Origin: JABWAN01 sp041918175
GTDB taxonomy: Bacteria > Zhuqueibacterota > Zhuqueibacteria > Zhuqueibacterales > Zhuqueibacteraceae
Length of the DNA: 64,000 nt
NCBI GenBank assembly: GCA_041918175.1
Contig: JAYRWE010000105.1
Location: 1-64,000, forward strand
Direction: 5' to 3'
Shown: piece by piece, positions 17,412 to 27,023 of the stretch
How positions within the stretch are numbered: position 1 is the first letter of the stretch
How the letters are laid out: every line of letters begins with the position of its first letter
Notes under the pieces: generated by a model
Databases searched by the model: none
What the model was told of the DNA's origin: nothing
Seen by the model: the letters and a program-made list of their open reading frames with translations, nothing else
Made by a program: the position numbers and the translations under genes

Positions 17412-18187
17412 GGGAAACGCTCGAAGGCAAACAATGCGTGTTGCCCGCGTTGCGCGCGCGTCAGCGCCGCGTGCAGCTTGTGCTGATCAAGCAGGGCAGT
17501 GCTTCGCCGGGTGCGCGTGAAGTGGAAGCCGAAGCACAAGCGCAAAATATTCCGATCAAGTATGTGCTCGCGGACGAGCTGAGTGCCATGACGAAAGGCC
17601 GTTCGCACGGCGGCGTGGCTGCGCTGTGCGGCGAGAAACCGCCGTTCGCCGCGGAGAAGTTGTTCGAACTCTGCGAGAAGTTGAACGAGCCGCCGTTGCT
17701 CTTGCTGCTCGAAGGCACGGAGGACGCGCAGAATTTGGGATACACGCTGCGCTCCGCGGAAGCGCTGGGCGCGCATGCCGTGCTGCTCAAAAAGCATGTG
17801 TGGAATTTCGAAGGCGCGGCCGTGTCGCGCGCTTCTTCCGGCGCGTTCGAGCGTTTGCCGCTCGCGCAAATTGAAAACGCGGAGAAGGAATTGTTGCCGC
17901 TGAAACGTTTGGGCTTAAAATTTTGGGGAGCCATCGCGGGCGCGAAGCGCACGATGTTTGATGCCAAGCTGGCGACGCCGGTGTTGTTGGCAATCGGCGG
18001 GGAGCGTCGCGGTTTATCCGGCGCGATGCGGGAGTTGTGCGACGGGTTCTTTCACATTCCGATGAAAGTCGGCGCGTCGTCATTATCGATGAGCCATGCT
18101 GCCTGTCTCGTGCTGGCGGAGGCGATGCGACAGCGGAGGGAGGTTGCGCCGCGTGTTGAATTGAAGAAGAGCGCAGAGCCGTTGTAA
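17408..18187 (+). CDS. SpoU/TrmH-family RNA 2'-O-methyltransferase
   Basis: 259 residues. The C-terminal SPOUT knot is clear: LLEGTEDAQNLGYTLRSAEA (motif 1), LLAIGGERRGLSGAMRELCD (motif 2) and VGASSLSMSHAACLVLAEA (motif 3). The N-terminus has a short substrate-binding domain like RlmB (GRSHGGVAAL). It should methylate a ribose in rRNA or tRNA using S-adenosylmethionine; the exact site is not determinable. The start overlaps glk by four bases. Confidence 0.88.
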   Translation: MRETLEGKQCVLPALRARQRRVQLVLIKQGSASPGAREVEAEAQAQNIPIKYVLADELSAMTKGRSHGGVAALCGEKPPFAAEKLFELCEKLNEPPLLLLLEGTEDAQNLGYTLRSAEALGAHAVLLKKHVWNFEGAAVSRASSGAFERLPLAQIENAEKELLPLKRLGLKFWGAIAGAKRTMFDAKLATPVLLAIGGERRGLSGAMRELCDGFFHIPMKVGASSLSMSHAACLVLAEAMRQRREVAPRVELKKSAEPL

Positions 18188-18240
18188 GAAGCAGAAGAGC
18201 AAAGCTCATTTTGAAAATGTGGGCTAGCAGTAGGATGCCA

Positions 18241-18328
18241 TCGCTGTGAAGTCACTCTGCTTTGAAAAGGCCACTTAGAGAAACAAACGGAGATGGACCC
18301 TAGGTGAAGCAGCGACAAAGCAAAAAAG
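18241..18328. repeat. Dispersed about 90-base element, copy 1
   Basis: Shares an ordered set of conserved words with 31690-31782 and 56796-56886: GAAGTCAC, TTTGAAAAGGCCAC, GAGAAACAAACGGAGATG, GACCCTAGGTGAAGCAGCG and ACAAAGCAAAAAAG. It has no strong internal palindrome, unlike the other repeats in the window. All three copies are intergenic and end in an A-rich tract. Confidence 0.65.
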
Positions 18329-18400
18329 AAAACCCCGGTGTCGTGCATGAAGTAAGCACTCGCCTCATTTTTCCCTCCTGCATTTCAATGATAAAACGTT

Positions 18401-18462
18401 CGTAGTGACGCCTTCAGGCGTTGGAATCCAATTGGAGATGAACGCCTGAAGGCGTTACTACG
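18401..18462. repeat. Dispersed inverted palindrome pair between convergent genes
   Basis: Nearly perfect inverted repeat: CGTAGTGACGCCTTCAGGCG at the left and CGCCTGAAGGCGTTACTACG at the right, with an 18-base centre. It lies seven bases from the stop of the minus-strand nucleotidase gene and could serve as a two-way transcript-end hairpin. Confidence 0.7.
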
Positions 18463-18468
18463 GGCTTA

Positions 18469-19971
18469 TCACTTCCCAAAAGTTTTTTGCAGTTGATTGA
18501 TGAGCGCGCGGCGCACTTCGAGGACGTTGTCGTTGATGACGCGCAGTTCGGGATTTTGGCGATCGAGGTAGTCGAGTCCCTGCTCTTTGCCGCTGATTAA
18601 AAAATCCGAGATGGCGACTTGATAATTGCGGCGACCGTCGAGCGCGGCGCCGTTGATGAGCCACATGTTCTTCGCTTCGCTGAAGCTCACGTTTGCGGTT
18701 TGCAAATAGCCGCCGCTGCCTTTGTTGGCAACGCCTTGTTCGAGCACGCGACGCAAGAGCGTGCCTTTCATTTCGACGAGCGTGAGTGCGCCGCCAAAGG
18801 GCAGAACGCGAATGACATCGTATTCGGTGATGTTGCCGGGCGGGAGTTCATCGTCGATGCGAATCGAGCCGCCGTTGAAAATCGCAAGCTCGGCGTTCGG
18901 CGCAGCGGCGAGAAAAGAGGCGGTGATGATATTCGTGAGCTGCGTGGCGTGATTGCGCACGCTGGACTCGCGGCCATCGAGTGTAGTATCGGTGGTGGTC
19001 ACAACTTTGGCGGGATCTAAGCCCATTTGCCGAAACGCGCTAAGGCCTTTTTCCACCCACTGCTGCACGACTTGATTTACTTCCGCGTCTTCGGCGATTG
19101 TATTGTTGATCGGCTGCAAGCGTGAAGTGATGTGCATGCGCTTGGTTTCGGTGTCGAAGGCGAGGTCGTGAATATAAACCGAGCGCGCGTTGGCATCGGC
19201 TTTGAAGATGGGCGTGAAATCCGGGCCGCGCCAGAGTTGCACGTTCTCGTGTTCGTGCCCGCCGAGAATCAAGTCGATGTCGGGTAGTTGCTGCGCAAGC
19301 TTTATATCGTCTTCAATTGTGAGATGAGTGAGCGCGATGAGAATATCGACTTTGTCGCGCAGCGCTTTGACTTGCGCTTTTGCCGTTTCGAGCGGGGCGC
19401 TGAACGTGACATACTCGGGATCGTTCTTGGTGAGCGTGACGGCGAAGAGGCCGACTCGCACTTGTTGGTTTGAAGCATTCGAAACCGTGAAGACGATGTT
19501 CTCCGCTACATTGGGAAAAGATTTTTGGTTGCGATCAAACGCATTGCTCGCAACCCACGTGAAGCGCGACTCGGCGAGACGCTGCAGAAACGGCTGCTCT
19601 TTGAGATCGAATTCGTGATTGCCAAAGGCGCAATAGTTTAAGCCGAGCGCATTGAGCGTGGCGATCATTTGTTTGCCGTCGAGGCGCTCGCCGTCAACTT
19701 TCGCAGTGCCGAGCGCCGAGGGGCTGAAGAGATCGCCGGCGAGCACGGTGAAAGTATTCGGATTCTGCGCGAGCAATTGTTTGCGCACGGTGGCGACGCG
19801 CGCCATGCCGCCTTCTTTGCCGCCGCCCACGGGCGTGATTTCATACACATCGTTGATTTGCAGCAGCGTGAGTTTGACGATGGTGTCGTGCGGCGGGTTG
19901 GGAGTGAATGAGAGGAGAAGGGGGAGTGCGACGAGCAGCGCGAGGAATTGCATGCGCAAAGAGATTTTCAT
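18469..19971 (-). CDS. Secreted 5'-nucleotidase/UshA-family metallophosphoesterase
   Basis: 500 residues from the ATG at 19971, giving a signal peptide (MKISLRMQFLALLVALPLLL). The N-terminal calcineurin-like domain has the metal ligands in INDVYE (a variant of the usual NDxH), TVLAGDLFSPS, FGNHEFD and LGGHEHE. The C-terminal 5'-nucleotidase domain has NGGSIRIDDELPPG, VLPFGGALTLVEM and the substrate stack region near GSGGYLQTANV. It probably dephosphorylates nucleotides in the periplasm. An ATG 15 codons upstream is less likely because it precedes the signal. Confidence 0.87.
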   Translation of the reverse strand: MKISLRMQFLALLVALPLLLSFTPNPPHDTIVKLTLLQINDVYEITPVGGGKEGGMARVATVRKQLLAQNPNTFTVLAGDLFSPSALGTAKVDGERLDGKQMIATLNALGLNYCAFGNHEFDLKEQPFLQRLAESRFTWVASNAFDRNQKSFPNVAENIVFTVSNASNQQVRVGLFAVTLTKNDPEYVTFSAPLETAKAQVKALRDKVDILIALTHLTIEDDIKLAQQLPDIDLILGGHEHENVQLWRGPDFTPIFKADANARSVYIHDLAFDTETKRMHITSRLQPINNTIAEDAEVNQVVQQWVEKGLSAFRQMGLDPAKVVTTTDTTLDGRESSVRNHATQLTNIITASFLAAAPNAELAIFNGGSIRIDDELPPGNITEYDVIRVLPFGGALTLVEMKGTLLRRVLEQGVANKGSGGYLQTANVSFSEAKNMWLINGAALDGRRNYQVAISDFLISGKEQGLDYLDRQNPELRVINDNVLEVRRALINQLQKTFGK

Positions 19972-20060
19972 AGGTGAAGCCTGGTGGTTTTGTTCATGCA
20001 AAACTAAAACGCGCATGCAAGTTTCGTGGAGGAAGAACTTTCATGCGCGTCGAGGCGAAT

Positions 20061-20858
20061 TCAATTCTTGCGCGCTGCGAATTCTTTGTTGAGCGCACGA
20101 ATTTCTCTGGCGGAGAGGCCGGTGATTTCTTCAATCAGCTTGGGCGCCATTTTTTTCTTGAGCATGGTTTTGGCGATCTCGCGGGTTTTTTCCAGTCGGC
20201 CTTCCGCGGCAATTTCTTGATAGGCGCGCGACTTTTTAATATCAGAGAGAAACGGCGTCATCATTTGCAAAACCTCCTTTCGTGTAATTCGGGGGAATTT
20301 TCTCATCAGCAAAGTGACGAGCAAATCGATGATTCTTTCTTGCTTCGGGACGCTGCGAATGTGCTTGGGCAGTTGCTTGGTTATCTTTTTGACGGTAGAT
20401 AAAACTTGTGATTCGGAGGCGGCGATGATCTCCAAAATGTTGGTTGGAAACTGCTCGCGCTCTGTTTGAGGCAAGTCTTCCAAATAGATGCACAGCAACC
20501 GGCCGCTCTCGAATAGCTCGCGATAATGGCGATGGATGCCAGGGTCAATCGCGCGTTTGGGAAAAATCACTACCGCGCGCCAATCATTGGGGATATTGTG
20601 CTGCGCGAGGTAGAGATAAATTTCCGCAAACAGGCGCGGATAAAAGCGCGGCCGCTTTTGAAATTGCACTTCGACAAAGTAGAAGTGATCGCGCTTGAGT
20701 TTGGGTTGAAAGATGCCGTCGAAGCGGAACGCGGTTTCTTTTACTTCGACCGAGGTGAATTTGTACTGCTTGGCCTTCTTTTGATTTTCGCCGATGAGCG
20801 CGAAGAACGCTTCGGGAAAATCGCGAAAGAGGCGATGAAAGAACGAATCGGTTTTCAC
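20061..20858 (-). CDS. Rpn/DUF2887-family PD-(D/E)XK nuclease-like protein
   Basis: 265 residues. The N-terminal MKTDSFFHRLFRDFPEAFFA and the core FRFDGIFQP ... HFYFVEVQFQ provide the Asp and Glu-x-Gln of a PD-(D/E)XK fold as in DUF2887 and recombination-promoting nuclease (Rpn) proteins. The C-terminus is a helical region with KTREIAKTMLKKKMAPKLIE and ITGLSAREIRALNKE, typical of the family. Related proteins are multicopy and spread horizontally. The role here is unknown. Confidence 0.8.
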   Translation of the reverse strand: MKTDSFFHRLFRDFPEAFFALIGENQKKAKQYKFTSVEVKETAFRFDGIFQPKLKRDHFYFVEVQFQKRPRFYPRLFAEIYLYLAQHNIPNDWRAVVIFPKRAIDPGIHRHYRELFESGRLLCIYLEDLPQTEREQFPTNILEIIAASESQVLSTVKKITKQLPKHIRSVPKQERIIDLLVTLLMRKFPRITRKEVLQMMTPFLSDIKKSRAYQEIAAEGRLEKTREIAKTMLKKKMAPKLIEEITGLSAREIRALNKEFAARKN

Positions 20859-21038
20859 GCCCGCCCTCCGTTGCCTTTGAGGTGTTCTGTGATTGACAAA
20901 AATATAGCAGAATCATTTTACCATTCAAGGTTTGTTTTCGGCGCAAATCTCAGCTTGCCTTTCCACGTGAACTTTCTCATATTGCCCGCGTTGCGAACTC
21001 ATGCTTTGAATACGAGAACTCAGGAAAGGCTCTCCCGC

Positions 21039-23621
21039 GTGTCAATCGCCCTTCGTCTCCGCTTGGTTTCTGCTCCCGCTCTCGTTTTATTTCTACTCGC
21101 GCTCCTTTTCTCCGAGGTTCATTCCTCTCACCCTGCGAACGATTTGCCCAAGCCGGAAACACATTTCGGCTTTCGTTTGGGCAGCGATAAAAAGCTTGCG
21201 GACTATCATCAAATCCTCGCTTACTTCAAAGCGCTCGATGCTGCTTCCGAGCGCGTGCTCTTGCAAAATCTCGGCAAGACCACGGAGGGCAATGACTTCA
21301 TTGTTGCCTTTATCAGCACGCCGGAAAATTTGCGACGTTTGAGCGAATGGCAAAATCTGCAAACGCGCTTGGCCGATCCGCGCAAGCTCGGCGAGCAGGA
21401 GAGAGAGGAAGCGTTCAAACGAGGCCGCAGCATTGTGCTCATCAATTGCGCGATTCATTCGACGGAAGTCGGCGCAACGCAGATGGCGCCGGAGTTGGCA
21501 TATTATCTCGCCTCGGACAACTCGCCGGAAGTTGCAAGCATTCTCGAAAACGTGATGACGCTGCTCGTGCCTTCGCACAATCCCGACGGCCAATTGCGCG
21601 TGGTGAATTGGTATCGCAAGAATGTCGAGACGTCGTTTGAGGATGCGCCGCTGCCCGAGCTTTATCACAAATACACGGGCCACGACAACAATCGCGATTG
21701 GTTTATGTTCACGCAAAAAGAAACGCGCTTGACCGTGGAGAAGCTGTACAATGCGTGGCATCCACACGTGACCATAGATATGCACCAAATGGGGAGCAAT
21801 GGCGCGCGCTTGTTCGTGCCGCCGTATATCGATCCCATCGAGCCGAATGTCGATCCCGTGATTGTCTCTTTGCTCAATATGCTCGGCACGCACGTGCAAG
21901 CCGCACTCACCGCGCAGGGCAAAGCGGGAGTGGTGAGCAACGCGATCTTCGACGCGTGGACGCCGGCGCGCGCGTATCAACATTATCATGGTGGCTTGCG
22001 TTTTCTCACGGAAGTGGCGAGCGCACGCACGGCCTCGCCGATCAAGATTGCCGCAAAAGATTTGCGCGGGGGCATGGGCTATAACGCGCGCCAAGTTTCA
22101 TGGAATTTTCCGCTGCCTTGGCAAGGCGGCGAATGGAAACTGCGCGACATCGTCGATTATGATTTCGCCGCGGCCATGACCATCTTGCAGCATGCTGCAC
22201 TCAATCGCGAATTTTGGCTGCGCAGTTTGTTTGAAGTACAGCGCAAAGCGATTGCGCCGAAAAATGCGCCTGCGGCTTTTATCATTCCAGCGGCGCAGCG
22301 TGATCCGCAGGGTTTGCTCGATCTTTTGCGCATTTTGCAGCTTGGCGCGGTGGAGATTCATTTTGCCAAAAAAGATTTTGCTTTTGAAGGCGGAACTGCG
22401 CAGCGCGGCGATTACGTGATTCGAATGGATCAACCCTATGGCCGTTTTGCGAAGGCTCTGTTGGAGAAGCAAAACTATCCGCTCATTCCCGGCAGCGACG
22501 GCAAGCCGCGCATCCCATATGATGTCACGGCGCACACGTTGCCGCTGTTTTTGGGCGTGGAAGTTTTTGCAGCCGCGAAGCTGCCTCCACTTGATTTGGA
22601 ATTGCTCCGCGAGATCGATTTCAACAAAGTGAGCACGATGCGCGGCGATTACTTCGCGCTTTCGCGTAGCAACAATGCTTCGTTTCATGCGGTGAATATG
22701 CTCTTGCGCAAAGGCGTGCCCGTGTTTAGTGCGGAACAAGAATTTATTGACGAGAGTACAACTTGGCCGGTCGGCACTTTTATCGTTGCGGCCGAGCAAC
22801 AGCGCGTCGTTGTCGAAGAGTTGCAGCGCAATCCCGAACGCTTGACGAGCGCGCATGATAATCCGAGCGCGGTCGAATGGCATATGCTCAAACGTAATCC
22901 GAGCGCGAAGCAAAAAGCCGTTCACGCGCAACGCGTCGGGCTTTATAAAAGTGAAATCTCCAACATGGATGAAGGCTGGACGCGCTTTGTGTTGGAAGAT
23001 TACGGTTTTGAGTATCGTTCCGTCAACAATGCGAGGCTGCGAGCAGAAAGCTTGCGAATGTCTCTTGACGTAATTATTTTCCCCGACCAAAATGCCGCTG
23101 AGATCGAGGACGGCTTCGATGATAAAGAAATGCCCGCGGAGTATGTCGGCGGCATTGGTGAAGCGGGCGTGCGCAATCTCAAACGATTTGTGGAAGAAGG
23201 CGGAACAGTGCTCGCGTTAAATGAGGCTGCGATATTTTTCATTAAGAAATTCTGGCTGCGCGTGGAGAATGTTGTGGCAAATGTCGAGCGCACTAGTTTC
23301 AGTGCACCCGGCTCGGTGCTGCGCGTGATCGCACAAAGTGCGCATCCGCTGGCGCACGGCGCGCAACGAGAAGAAACGATCTTTTTCGTGGATAGCCCGG
23401 CCTTTCGCGCACAAGAAGGCAACGCGATTCTAACTTATCCGCCCGCAGGGCTTTTGCTTTCGGGGTGGCTTGCGGGAGAAAATTATTTGGCGGAGCGCAC
23501 GGCGATGTTGGAAGTGCCGCTGGGCAAGGGCCGCATCGTGCTCTATGGCTTCCGCCCGCAATTCCGCGCGCAGTTTCGCGCGAGCTATAAGTTTCTGTTC
23601 AATGCGCTGTATTCGTTTTAA
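21039..23621 (+). CDS. Large secreted M14-family zinc carboxypeptidase
   Basis: 860 residues from a GTG at 21039, preceded by AGGAAAGG at 21022-21029. This start gives a signal peptide (SAPALVLFLLALLFSEVHS); the open frame upstream is non-coding shadow. The M14 domain spans about residues 35-340: zinc ligands in NCAIHSTEVGATQ (HxxE), VPSHNPDGQLRVVNWYRKN, DNNRDWFMFTQKETR and the third ligand in VTIDMHQMG. The C-terminal about 500 residues include a glutamine amidotransferase-like stretch (VIIFPDQNAAEIEDGF, VGGIGEAGVRNLKRFVEEGG). It probably digests peptides outside the inner membrane. Confidence 0.85.
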   Translation: MSIALRLRLVSAPALVLFLLALLFSEVHSSHPANDLPKPETHFGFRLGSDKKLADYHQILAYFKALDAASERVLLQNLGKTTEGNDFIVAFISTPENLRRLSEWQNLQTRLADPRKLGEQEREEAFKRGRSIVLINCAIHSTEVGATQMAPELAYYLASDNSPEVASILENVMTLLVPSHNPDGQLRVVNWYRKNVETSFEDAPLPELYHKYTGHDNNRDWFMFTQKETRLTVEKLYNAWHPHVTIDMHQMGSNGARLFVPPYIDPIEPNVDPVIVSLLNMLGTHVQAALTAQGKAGVVSNAIFDAWTPARAYQHYHGGLRFLTEVASARTASPIKIAAKDLRGGMGYNARQVSWNFPLPWQGGEWKLRDIVDYDFAAAMTILQHAALNREFWLRSLFEVQRKAIAPKNAPAAFIIPAAQRDPQGLLDLLRILQLGAVEIHFAKKDFAFEGGTAQRGDYVIRMDQPYGRFAKALLEKQNYPLIPGSDGKPRIPYDVTAHTLPLFLGVEVFAAAKLPPLDLELLREIDFNKVSTMRGDYFALSRSNNASFHAVNMLLRKGVPVFSAEQEFIDESTTWPVGTFIVAAEQQRVVVEELQRNPERLTSAHDNPSAVEWHMLKRNPSAKQKAVHAQRVGLYKSEISNMDEGWTRFVLEDYGFEYRSVNNARLRAESLRMSLDVIIFPDQNAAEIEDGFDDKEMPAEYVGGIGEAGVRNLKRFVEEGGTVLALNEAAIFFIKKFWLRVENVVANVERTSFSAPGSVLRVIAQSAHPLAHGAQREETIFFVDSPAFRAQEGNAILTYPPAGLLLSGWLAGENYLAERTAMLEVPLGKGRIVLYGFRPQFRAQFRASYKFLFNALYSF

Positions 23622-23767
23622 GAGTTATACCCTGCACAAGGGACGGTCCTTACAGGACGACGGTTTTGAGAAAGAGCGCTGCGGTTAAACTCGCAACAGA
23701 CTCATTGCAAATTTAAAATTGAAAATTTGCAATTGGAATTTTTCAATTCTTTTGCCTAATACTTTCG

Positions 23768-24562
23768 ATGCTCGAACAAACCACGCACCGCACCTATCTT
23801 GCCGCGATCAAGCCCTGGAAGATTCGCAATATGGTGGAGGGGTATCTTGCCGCGTGGCAAATTTTTCATAAGCATCATCGCACGAAAAGTGCGGAACGTT
23901 ATGCGCTTTCGTTTGAAACGCTGAACAAGATCAGCGCCACTCTTTATGACGTCAAGGAAGACCATCATTTGTTGTTTCGCCGCCCAGAGCGCGCCTTGCA
24001 GCGGCATGAGCAACATAAACTCGTGCCGACGTATTCCGAAACGACGCTGATCGATCACGTCGGCCTGCTTTTTCACAAGGCCATGGTGGCGAAAGAGCTG
24101 CGCTACATCTTAGAACGCTATGCGCATGACGAGCGTAACTGGGCGCTCCATTTCAAAGAATTACAAGAAAACCTCGAGCGGATGGAAACGCTGTTCATGG
24201 AAGGGCTGGAGCTGGTGGGGAGTTTGGTGCGCAACGATGCCGAGAATGTGCTCTTGCTCGCATATTTGATCGAACACCGGCGCACCGTGGCCAAGTGCTT
24301 CGGCATTCGCCCGAACGAAGTCGTTACTAAACTCGTGGTCAAAACCAAGCAAGCGCACGTTTACTATTCGGTCGCGCAGTATTATTATGAGAGCGGCTGG
24401 TATGAGCGCGCGAAAGAGGTTTTGCGCAAAGCTTTGGATAAAAACAAAAATGACGCTGCGACTTTGAAGCTGTTCGAGCAGATCGAAGCCAAGCTGCGCA
24501 AACAAAAAAGTCGCGCCACCTCGGCGGAAGAAGTTGCAGATGAAGTCGTTGCAGAAAGCTGA
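23768..24562 (+). CDS. Helical protein of unknown function
   Basis: 264 residues, almost all helical, with no signal peptide or membrane segment. I do not recognise the N-terminal 170 residues. The end (QAHVYYSVAQYYYESGWYER, AKEVLRKALDKNKNDAATLK) resembles one TPR-like helical hairpin and is followed by a charged tail. It stands alone between the peptidase gene and a secreted sorting-domain protein. The gap 23622-23767 holds only A/T-rich short palindromes. Confidence 0.6.
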   Translation: MLEQTTHRTYLAAIKPWKIRNMVEGYLAAWQIFHKHHRTKSAERYALSFETLNKISATLYDVKEDHHLLFRRPERALQRHEQHKLVPTYSETTLIDHVGLLFHKAMVAKELRYILERYAHDERNWALHFKELQENLERMETLFMEGLELVGSLVRNDAENVLLLAYLIEHRRTVAKCFGIRPNEVVTKLVVKTKQAHVYYSVAQYYYESGWYERAKEVLRKALDKNKNDAATLKLFEQIEAKLRKQKSRATSAEEVADEVVAES

Positions 24563-24721
24563 TGAAATTTTTTGGGGAGGGGAAAATGCGTCACGGTAGG
24601 AGGGAAGGAATCACAATGATGGGTAGCAACACGCGCGTTACATTGATTGCTCGCAGCGCCGCAGTGGATGGCGTGCGCCTACGGGCAAATTTCCAAACCT
24701 TTTAACCAGGAGTGCAGAAGT

Positions 24722-26413
24722 ATGTCGTACCGCTATTCGAAAATCTGTACGCTCGTCGCCAGTGTGGTGCTGCTAACGGGAGTCGCGTTGCACGCGCAAA
24801 CGAAAACGTTGACGCGCAAGTACGATCCGATTGTGTTCGAGGCCTATAAATCTTCCTCGGCCATGTATGGCTTGCCCATCGCGGAGTTGACGGCCTATCG
24901 TTACAACGCGGCACTGGATCGCTTCGAGGTGATTCCGTTTCAGGTCGATGAAAAAGAAGACGCTTCTCCTTTTAGTTACTTCACCGGGGCGGACGGCCTT
25001 ATCGATTCCAACGACGAGATCGTCTTTATGCCGGAGGATGCCGGAGATCACGCGAGCACCGACAAATGGCTCAATAATGCCGGCGCCATTGGGAATGCAC
25101 GGACGGAGATTGAAATCGTCGATCCGCTTGATCCTGCGAAGAAGGCGTGGATTTATGTCTTTCGCAACGTCACGAATCCGCCCGCCGCGGCTTCGTATAT
25201 GAGTTATACTCCCGCTCCGCAAAACACCGGCGCGGACACGGTCAAAGGTTCGAGTTACGTTGCCGCACACAATGCGAAGAACGGTTTGCCGAATTATGGG
25301 CGTATCGTACAAGCCAACGGCTCGCTCACGCCGGATTTGATTGATCACTTAAAGCTGCGCATCAACGGTAATGCTGTTGGATTTCTTCCTTACAAAGCCA
25401 CGGAAGATCGCAACCTCAACAAAGCCCGTACGCGCGCCGTCAGCGGCAAAGTGCGCGTCATTCGCGAGACCACGGTCAATCTCGGTTTCCCGGAGTTGAA
25501 CACGGATTCGCTCACTTCATTTGCCTTTCCGTTTTTCTTTTTTCCCTATTCCAGTTTGGCCTCGTTTAAGAACGCGAAGATTGATCCTTCGCAAGCGAGC
25601 ACGTTTGGCGCGAGCTTGCTAAGGCAGTCTTTCGATTTCAGCGCCGCGGTTGCGGGCACGAACATGAAGTTCTATAATGCTTATAATACCGGCGGCGTCA
25701 ATGTTGACGGCGCGCCGGAAACCGTGGCCGATAAAGTTGATACCGGGAAAGTCAATTGGATCGTCAACACCGGCAATCTCGGCACATTCATCTCGTTGGT
25801 TTCAGTGCCGGGTATCGGCGCGCAGCAGCGGCTGTATTACTACGATAACGCCAACGGCGGCACAGGCGAAGGCACGAACCTGACGAGCGACACGGGCGAT
25901 TTGAAGTCGTATGCTGACTTCGGCATTCGCATTGACGGCAGAAACATCAGCGGGCAGTTCAGCTTTGATTTCAATCTGTTCTACTTGAACGCGTTGCCCG
26001 GCAATAGCCCCGTGACTGTGGGCGCAGAGTTCAAGGCGCTGCAAGAAAATCCTGTGCTCGTTGCCGCAAAGCAGCAGAGCAACACCAGCGCGGTCAACTC
26101 ACCGGCGATTGATCCCAACAGCTTCGCGCTGTATGATGCTTATCCGAATCCGTTCTCGCCGGCGAAAGAAAAAATTCGTCTCGCGTTCAACACCGGAGCG
26201 GCGAAAGGCGCTGCGGAATTGCTCATCTATAATCTCGTGGGCCAAGAAGTCGCGCGCTTCACGAGCCGCGATGCGATTCGCGCGAACGGCCGCCAAGAGA
26301 TTGCATGGGAAGGCGTGGATCAATTGGGCCGTGCGTTGCCCGCAGGCGTTTATTTCTATCGCTTGCAAGCGGGCAATCAAATCGCAGTGAAAAAGCTCGT
26401 GCTCGTGCGATAA
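24722..26413 (+). CDS. Secreted protein with C-terminal FlgD-like/T9SS-type sorting domain
   Basis: 563 residues from the ATG at 24722 (AGGAG upstream at 24708-24712), giving a signal peptide ending ALHAQ. The body, about 440 residues (YDPIVFEAYKSSSAMYGLPI, FTGADGLIDSNDEIVFMPED), is not a domain I can name. The last about 85 residues form the sorting domain: LYDAYPNPFSPAKEKIRLAF, LLIYNLVGQEVARF and LPAGVYFYRLQAG. Proteins with this tail are usually delivered to the cell surface or released by a type IX-like system. Confidence 0.78.
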   Translation: MSYRYSKICTLVASVVLLTGVALHAQTKTLTRKYDPIVFEAYKSSSAMYGLPIAELTAYRYNAALDRFEVIPFQVDEKEDASPFSYFTGADGLIDSNDEIVFMPEDAGDHASTDKWLNNAGAIGNARTEIEIVDPLDPAKKAWIYVFRNVTNPPAAASYMSYTPAPQNTGADTVKGSSYVAAHNAKNGLPNYGRIVQANGSLTPDLIDHLKLRINGNAVGFLPYKATEDRNLNKARTRAVSGKVRVIRETTVNLGFPELNTDSLTSFAFPFFFFPYSSLASFKNAKIDPSQASTFGASLLRQSFDFSAAVAGTNMKFYNAYNTGGVNVDGAPETVADKVDTGKVNWIVNTGNLGTFISLVSVPGIGAQQRLYYYDNANGGTGEGTNLTSDTGDLKSYADFGIRIDGRNISGQFSFDFNLFYLNALPGNSPVTVGAEFKALQENPVLVAAKQQSNTSAVNSPAIDPNSFALYDAYPNPFSPAKEKIRLAFNTGAAKGAAELLIYNLVGQEVARFTSRDAIRANGRQEIAWEGVDQLGRALPAGVYFYRLQAGNQIAVKKLVLVR

Positions 26414-26414
26414 T

Positions 26415-26492
26415 TAAAAGCTCGTGATCATGCCTTCAGGCACAAACCGGTCTAAACTTCCGGCTCCTAACGGAGCTACTACGAACATTTCA
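26415..26492. repeat. Diverged palindromic repeat pair
   Basis: CATGCCTTCAGGCA unit followed by CTCCTAACGGAGCTACTACG, a hybrid of the CGTAGTAACGCC family and the CTCCG palindromes seen after the DGR targets. It directly follows the sorting-domain gene. Confidence 0.45.
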
Positions 26493-26555
26493 TCAATTGA
26501 ATCACAGCGGCAGCGGTTCCTCACCCTGCCGCTGCTTTTTAGAAAGGGACAAACC

Positions 26556-27023
26556 ATGGCAACAGTGGGATGGTGTAGCCTGCTCGTGCTCGGCCTCGCC
26601 GCATGCGCGACGCAGCCGGAATCGAGCGTGCAGCAAGCACAAACTACGAGCGCGAATGCATTGAAAAAAATTTCCTACAAGAGCGCGGAAGAACTGCAAC
26701 GCCTGCGCGACTCGGGTGCGGAGATTATTGTGCAAGAGCCGACTTACGTGATCGTACGCAGCGATAGTCAGACGCTCTCCGCTTTTGCTGTGAACGCTGC
26801 TCCCGCGCAGGAGCTGGATCTGATTCAGCGCCTCGCGCACGTGCAATTACGAGACTCCAGTGACGTGCAAAAAATTGTCGATGCCGGAGTTGATTTGTGG
26901 GAGGTCAATGGCGACACTGCAATCGTACGTGCGTTTGATATTCAACTCGATCATTTGCGTGCGGCCGGCATGTCGTTGCGCATTGAGAAGCAGGATGCCT
27001 CGCAAACGGAGGGCAAACCATGA
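26556..27023 (+). CDS. Lipoprotein made of two peptidase-prodomain-like repeats
   Basis: 155 residues from the ATG at 26556 (AGAAAGGG upstream). Lipobox LGLAAC (Cys about 17) marks a lipoprotein. Two similar halves follow: SAEELQRLRDSGAEIIVQEP with TYVIVRSDSQTL, and SSDVQKIVDAGVDLWEVNGD with TAIVRAFDIQLDHLRAAGMS plus LRIEK. From memory this repeat resembles the N-terminal module that precedes M14 carboxypeptidase domains in related bacteria. The stop overlaps the next gene's ATG, and that gene encodes an M14 carboxypeptidase. I infer a detached pro-domain or inhibitor/chaperone of that enzyme. Confidence 0.65.
   Translation: MATVGWCSLLVLGLAACATQPESSVQQAQTTSANALKKISYKSAEELQRLRDSGAEIIVQEPTYVIVRSDSQTLSAFAVNAAPAQELDLIQRLAHVQLRDSSDVQKIVDAGVDLWEVNGDTAIVRAFDIQLDHLRAAGMSLRIEKQDASQTEGKP

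Noticed and set aside
21001..21038. Upstream starts for the large M14 peptidase, including the frame opening at 20526
   Set aside because: The upstream part overlaps the antisense Rpn-type gene and has no peptidase or signal character. The GTG at 21039 has a ribosome site and starts a signal peptide.
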